In this document: one piece after another, positions 1 to 64,000 of the stretch
Layout of the letters: every line of letters begins with the position of its first letter
Position numbering within the stretch: the first letter of the stretch is position 1
Notes under the pieces: model-generated
The model's database searches: none
What the model was told of the DNA's origin: nothing
Seen by the model: only the letters and a program-made list of their open reading frames with translations
Program-made: the position numbers and the translations under genes
NCBI GenBank assembly: GCA_029931535.1
Contig: JAQPZY010001242.1
Span: forward strand, 620,001 to 684,000
Origin: Margaritifera margaritifera
Lineage: Eukaryota; Mollusca; Bivalvia; Unionida; Margaritiferidae
DNA length: 64,000 nt
Direction: 5' to 3'

Positions 1-319
1 TCTCAAGTTTGTGCCCCATATATCAGTGCCAAATTACCCTAAAAGAATAAAAGGTAACACTAGAACACGGAAATTTACCCCAGGATGTATATGATAATTA
101 AGTGTGTACATCATCATTGTCGATGTATTAATATAGAAGCCTGATAAAATGCAAGTTATACATATCATACAAAATGTAACTAAACAGTATGAAGTCAAAC
201 CTTCAGACATGCACATAATTAGTAATGAATATTGTACTACTTGTAATCCAATGGACACTAGAAAATGCTATTGTAATAGGCAGTGGCATTTGTTAGAAAA
301 CATTTCAGTCAGTGGTCTG

Positions 320-815
320 TGGGGCATATGCACCGTATGCATCCTAGAGAGCAAGCCGCATATGTCTTGAGGAGTGTAATGACATTGTGTGATGTTCCTA
401 GATCCAGAATTTTAGAGGGAGAAACTCAACAGCAACCTCAAGAGCTATGTGTACGTACTTGTCTTAGGCGCACTATGGAATTACAAGAATAGAACCATAG
501 TTATCTGTTAGTGGAACTGAATAGATAGTTGCTGGAGATGCAGGATGCTAGGAGCCGCAAGAGAGCAACTAGCAAAATGGCCATATTTGTTCTAGAGAGC
601 AAGCTGCATACATCTTGAGGTGACCTATGACAACTTCTAGATCCAGAATTTGAGATACAGAAAGTCACAGGCAACCTCAAGAGGTGGGTGTATGTGCTTG
701 CCTTAGGTGTACTATGGAATTTCTAAAATAAGACCATAGTTATCTGTTCTTGGTACTGAATAAACAGTTGCTGTAGATGCAGAATGCTAGTAGCACCAGA
801 AGAGCAAGCAGTAAA
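320..815. repeat. Two-copy tandem repeat, 248-bp unit
   Basis: The word CTAGAGAGCAAGC occurs at 344 and again 248 bp later at 592. Each is followed in the same order by CTTGAGG, TAGATCCAGAATTT, GGCAACCTCAAGAG (CAGCAACCTCAAGAG in copy 1) and CCATAGTTATCTGTT. The two copies differ at many positions, so the duplication is old. It lies upstream of exon 1 in presumed intron sequence. No coding potential is evident in 1-1217. Confidence 0.75.
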
Positions 816-1217
816 AAAATACATTAGCTATTGCAGGAGCATAAAATGTACTTTTCTCCAGTGCACATACAGTTGTAGCAATAATCTGACGACTGTTGAA
901 GTTGAAAATTGAGCTACTGTGAATTGCAAGTTGTAAGGCTCAAATTGAATTTCTTTAGTCATTTTTTTCTGTTTCAAATGAAAGGTTATCACTGAAAGAT
1001 GTTCAGTAAATAATAGATTAAGCATATTAAAGTGTGAGAGACATTCAGTGGTGCTTCAGTGATGTTACTCAATTTTTCTCTGGTTCTTACTCGTAATCTC
1101 CATTGCACAGATGTAATGATATCAACATCACTTGAAATAGTCAGATCATAGTTGAATTATTGAAGATTTGTAGAATTTATGCTTAAAATTCTTACATTTC
1201 TTCTACATCTGTTTTAG

Positions 1218-59220
<58,003 letters not shown>

Positions 59221-61600
59221 GTAAGTATATTTAAAGTCTTGTTGTACTGCTATACAAAAGTGAAAACTAGAAATTCTAACATGAACCTGTTTTCTTTTCC
59301 GTATACAATTCATGGAGAAAAAAAGGTATTTATCTTGCACAGTATATACCTCTTCTGGAGGCATGTTTCGCCAATAATAATACTATGTCTGATGTAACAG
59401 GAGTGTGCAGCCAGTGGTTCATACTCAATGGGTTACCTCCCTTGGGTAGGATAAAAACCACTGCCACAATGATGTCAGTTTGGTGGTAAAATGCCACCTG
59501 GATAAAACAGTATCCTTTACAACTGCATCAGATTCAATTTATGTTGCATTTGCTGCAGTCTTTTCTCAACAGTAGCTTGAGTACAGAATTTGAAGCCTTT
59601 GACAAATGTAGGAGGAGAAAGTTTGGAATTCTTGACTTGCAGTGATAGAGCACAGGGCTGACAATGTTACAAGGAATCATGCAGCAGACATCACAATATA
59701 CTTATGGTGTGACAATGAAGAGCATCTGTGCCACCAAATACAGTTTGGTTCTTTTTCCCTTGTTTTTGTTTGGATTACAATCTGTGATTTTGGGAATTAG
59801 GGAAGAATCTAGTCAGTGTGCTCATGTACTAATGCAGGGGTCAAAAACAGTCTTCTGGCTGTGACATATTCTGAAAGAGTAGGAGCTGTGAAGAACATGT
59901 CGGTGGTTAAGTAAAATGCATACATGCTGTAGTACTAGGTCAGCAGAGTGCAACTTGTGTATACAAGCTGAATTTTGTTTACTTTTCATGTTAGGAATAA
60001 TGTAATGACTTGAAAAGAGGTATCTTTTTCAAAAGATAAATTCCTGTTTTCACTGTGGCAATTTAATGCATAACCTCTTCACACTAGTTTGCTTGGGTAT
60101 TATTTAAATTGCAACATTGAAAATGGTATTTATCTGTTGAAATAGATATCTCCTGTCAAATCATTATTTCTCATATCAAATTCTCATCATCAGATGTGCA
60201 CTGTAGACCTATGCTTAGCTGAATTCTATGAGTGCATGAAATTTCAAATTAATCAGCTTACTTTCAAATTCTTGAACAAGTTTGAATTAGTGAGTTTACA
60301 CTGTAATTATCCTTTGTTTTTCTGAGATAAGGTTGGGATTATATAATACTGTCTGTGCATGCATTGTGCACAGCTACAGACCACCCCCAATTATATTAGA
60401 AGGTTTCAGTCACCATCTTGCACTGTGTTTGAGGAGTTGCACAAATTTAAAATACCTCACAAATTATGAGACCAACATGTCTGTGCATTGGAGTGTGTGA
60501 TCACCAATCGAACTGTCAACACACAGGGGTTAGATAAAAATATCTGGATCAATAAAAATATTTATTACAAAAACATTACAAAAAAAAAGAACGAAAACAG
60601 GAAAAAAATTCCTACATATCTATGAGCATGCATAATGGAAGTAAAAAGCCACACAATATAGCCAAGAGTGTGTTGATGTGCTTTTAAACCATACACATAC
60701 TATACTGTTGTTTTTACAAGTAGCACGCATCAAGGTCAACTTGAACAAGTTCATATATAGCTTCTGGTGACACTGGATTAGAGCAGATAAGATAATAGAC
60801 TGGCACAACATTAATTGGCATTGAAACTCTGAAACCCTTTCAGGACATTCTGTATATTGTGAACAGGGTCTATTTTTTGTTTTCCATGTGCATGAGTGAG
60901 AGCAATATACTAAAGAGAATTAAGTGTAAATCGTTACTTCAGTACTCAAAGCTTTTCAGAAAATGAATTAAAAATAAGCTTTACATAAGAATTACATGTA
61001 CAGTAATTATACAACATGTCTGTGTACCTCTCAGCTTTAAAAAAAATGGACTAGCCTACTATGAAAAAAAGTAATACCCTTTGGATCAGAATGCTTTCGG
61101 TATTTGAAATCATAGTGAAAACTTGCAATGATGTCCTGCTCAAAACTATTGGCAGAAGAAAAGATTTTCTCGTGATAAATTATGACTATTATGGAAAATC
61201 AAGATGTGTTAACTGAAATGTTGCCATGTGTTCTTTATTCATACACATTGCATAAATTTACAGATTTTTTGCTGAGTGACATTTCATCCTTGAGATTTAC
61301 ATCAGACAGACTATTTTGTTTTGATGATGCGGACACTTGTATTGATGTAACTGAAAATAACTTCAACAAATTTACCAGGACTATGATGATTAGAACAAAC
61401 CCAGGGATAAACATTAAAATCATAAGCCCAATCAGGGTCAGGTGCACACACTACACACCTAGACTTCTGTGATGAATCTAAATGTGACAGATACATTAGA
61501 CATCAGAATGAAGGAGCAAAAAATTGGCAAAAAACCCCTCAAATTTGAAGAAATAATGGCTAATATTTCCATTTTTCACAAGATATGAATTTAGAAGTGT
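59221..61600. other. Intron 14, nothing recognised
   Basis: AT-rich intron sequence. I looked for the next MYCBP2 exon (the Trp-containing strand of the second SH3-like domain) and did not find it. Short open frames show no recognisable domain. Confidence 0.5.
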
Positions 61601-61606
61601 GACAAG

Positions 61607-62050
61607 ATGAGTCAAAGAAACTCAGTCACAGTTGCCATAAAATTGTCCATTTCTTCCTGTGAAAGTGTAACAAAGACTGAACTGCAAGCTAAACGAAGAG
61701 CACACAAAAAAAGTATATTCAAGAGCCAAGTTCAGAGGTCAGATCCCAACAAATATATTATTGAATGTACTGGGCAGATTTGTCAAGTTCAAGTTAAAGT
61801 TCAAATTAATGCAAACCTTGTGATTCTCCACAAACATTGTGAGAGAAAGGTTACTGGTTTCCTAGCTGCAGTGAGCAAAATGTCGCCCAAAATCATAGTA
61901 ACCTACGAGAGAAAGTACAAAGCAGCAAAAAGTGAAAAATATAACAGTCCAGTCAGATGCAAGTTGGAAAATAGTGGAATAGTTTGGCCCTGCAGATATA
62001 TTGAATCATATCAGCCTGTTTTATTCTGTCCTAGCCTAATTGGATTTTAG
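61607..62050 (+). other. Unrecognised 147-codon open frame
   Basis: A Lys/Ser-rich frame with KRRAHKKSIFKSQVQRSDPN and IIECTGQICQVQVKVQINAN, ending before the 139-bp array. I do not recognise it. It has no signal peptide, membrane segment or known motif. It may be a fragment of a mobile element or a chance frame. Confidence 0.2.
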
Positions 62051-62274
62051 CCATATCATTCCATATCCAGTGGTATTTACCCATGGTCCTGTGCAACAGT
62101 AACAATTACTTTGCTGTTGGATATGTTTTTACTAGCTCTTCAATCAGAGTCGGAGATTCCCACACAAGCTGGACAGTGAATATATGTTTTTTTCCAACAT
62201 TTTTTTTCTCCCAAGAACACGGTCTTTAACTTTTTGATTTTGTTTTGGTAATTGCAACTATTAATTCTCTCTCT

Positions 62275-63175
62275 CTGAAGGGAAAAAATGGTTTCTACAC
62301 AATAACTCCCCATCATCTACATTTACCAAATTTTGTGGATAGCTTGCACTTGATGTAAGGAAGAACCCTATTGGTTTTGGGGTCAAATGGTCGAAAATCA
62401 GGTCATTGTGACTGAAAGAAGAAAAATGGTTTCTGCACAATAACACAAGTTCTGCTTCACATGCCTGGACCAAATTTTGTTGTTGGCATTCGTTTGGGGT
62501 CAGAAAGAAGCCTATCCATATTGGAGTCAAAAATTTGAAGGGCAGAGTCACTGACAAAAAAAGTAGTTTATGTTAAATAACTCCTACATCTACATTTACC
62601 AAACTTTGTGGTTAGCTGGCACAAGGGGTAAGGAAGCACCCTATTTGTTTTGGGGTCAACAGGTCAAAGGTCAATGTCACTGACTAAAAGAAGAAAAACA
62701 GTTTCTGCACAATAACATTAGCTCTATATCACATACCTTGACCAATCCTTGTGGATGGCTTGCACATGGGGTAAGGAAGAAGCCTATTTTATTTAGGGTC
62801 GAAAGGTCAGAGTTCAAGATCACTGTGACTGAAAGAAGATAAATACGTTTTGCATAGTAACACTATTTCTAGACCACGTACCTTGACCAAAGGTTTGAGG
62901 ACTTGCACTTAAGGTATGGAAGATGCCTTTTGATTTTGGGATCAAAGGTCCAGGTCATTGGACATTTTAAAAAAAAGGATTTTGCAGAATAAATTTTGTT
63001 CTAGAGTAAGTTCTCTGATCAAACTTTGTGAATGGCTTGCATTTACAGTAATAAAGGAACCTGTGGATTCTAAGGTGAAAAGGTCAGAGGTTATGGTTAT
63101 ATGAAGTTTAAGAAGACAATAATGGTTTGTACACATTAAATTTAGTGTGTTATGTGCCTCCATAGGGGATTTTTA
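62275..63175. repeat. Satellite, 139-bp unit, 6-7 copies
   Basis: AATGGTTTCTRCACAATAAC recurs (with changes) at about 62286, 62425, 62561, 62699, 62838, 62980 and 63120. Between the repeats come ACCAAATTTTGTGG, GCTTGCACNNGGGGTAAGGA, AGNCTATTNNTTTTGGGGTC and AGGTCAAAGGTCA. Several units hold direct repeats of AGGTCA half-sites with one-base spacing. Divergence between units is moderate. Confidence 0.9.
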
Positions 63176-63179
63176 AATA

Positions 63180-64000
63180 CAGGATGAACATATAATATGC
63201 TGTTAATGGTACTCTTGTTACCACGTTTGAAACCATTAAATGTACCAGTTTAATCTTCACTTACCTTGCGATAGCAATTGAAAGGTCTGTGGATCATTCA
63301 CTTAATGTAACAATTCACAATTAATTTATATTTCATGAATAATCTTCCCACAAGTGATAGAGTTGTTTCGGATAGGCTTACAATCGTTTCCTGTCACAGC
63401 TTTAGCTTAGCCCATATGGTAGCTAGATTAACTGAGACAGGGACCAGTGAACACAGATCAGTGTTAGATTGAATTTATATTCAACAAAATCACTCTTGCT
63501 ATTAGTTCATTTTAGTTGTACTTTTTCAGACGTAACAGTCTTCTTTCAGCCCTGAAAAAAATAATTTTAGTCAAAGTATAACCAATGTAAAAAGAATTAT
63601 GCACTTTTAACTGATAGTTGTCACTAAGCAGGAAATACAATAAGAGTGTCAAAGTACAGTGACACCACATCATGTGTATAATGTGCAGTGACCTTTCATA
63701 GATTCTTGGACACTTTTACAGCCAATTAACAGCAGAACAAGATGATTGTTCAGTTATTCCATGTCCTTGGATACTCATACAGGAAGCTTAATTAAGTTTT
63801 AGTCACAATCTACATTTCACTTGCCTAAATCGTCTGTTAATTTTTACCAGTCAGGGTTTTTAGGTTACCTGGCCATAATACCTAGTGAGCTTCTGGTAAA
63901 GACCTGCATCCATTGTGCGTCATGAATTGTGCATTGCTCATCCATCCATCAACAATTGCTCGTTACTGCCCTGGAGTCCACATTTCTGATCCGATTTCAA
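63180..64000. other. Right edge of window, nothing recognised
   Basis: AT-rich presumed intron sequence. I find no exon, RNA gene or clear repeat. Confidence 0.5.

Noticed and set aside
61607..62050. A possible novel small protein gene
   Set aside because: No motif, no upstream signal and no homology that I recognise; listed only as an unrecognised frame.

Overview
The window is AT-rich animal nuclear DNA. It carries one real host gene: the middle of a very large, intron-rich gene on the + strand, orthologous to MYCBP2 (PAM / Highwire / RPM-1 / Phr1), the giant neuronal E3 ubiquitin ligase. I rebuilt 14 internal exons between 1218 and 59220 (2,060 coding bases, about 686 codons). They run collinear with the vertebrate protein, and intron phase agrees at every junction. 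In order they encode an alpha-helical region, a CUB-like beta-sandwich, an acidic linker, a conserved GGRLARWLQPDSY block, a filamin-type immunoglobulin repeat and two SH3-like repeats. The gene enters from the left and leaves to the right, so promoter, start codon, RCC1/PHR domains, RING and terminator lie outside the window.

The organism is probably a lophotrochozoan, most likely a mollusc and perhaps a bivalve. This rests on the mix of tRNA-derived SINEs with a conserved central domain, DIRS-like tyrosine-recombinase retroelements, Penelope elements, pogo/Tigger and hAT transposons, and many 35-145 bp tandem repeats. Species is not determined.

The introns are a nested repeat museum. Intron 1 (1319-7455): a SINE and a decayed DIRS-like element. 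Intron 2: a 22-copy 35-bp minisatellite. Intron 3: a deletion derivative of the DIRS element, a 1.8-kb pogo/Tigger-like element and CAGGGCTGAGCA-ended MITEs. Intron 4: a 2.3-kb pogo-like element with a truncated transposase, a LINE 3' fragment and a long palindrome. Intron 5: a hAT remnant, stem-loop MITEs and a CA repeat. Intron 6: a 145-bp satellite interrupted by two nested DNA transposons. Intron 7: a minisatellite apparently seeded by the exon 8 splice junction. Intron 8: a nearly 6-kb DIRS-like element with inverted terminal repeats. Intron 9: a Penelope-like element with inverted terminal repeats and a 12-bp target duplication, a 3 x 96 bp array and two 145-bp satellites with a SINE inside. 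Intron 10: an 11-codon minisatellite and a 1.3-kb CAGTAAAA-ended element. Intron 11: more 145-bp satellite, SINE and MITE copies and a third DIRS-like element with hAT sequence inside it. Intron 12: a (TA)n tract. Intron 13: a MITE starting at position +4 of the intron. After exon 14: a SINE and a 139-bp array with nuclear-receptor-like half-sites.

I see no new multi-gene system. The most interesting points are interactions between repeats and splicing: a GC-AG intron, a MITE that rewrote a 5' splice site, a minisatellite carrying copies of a splice acceptor, and mobile elements lying within about 45-60 bp of exons.
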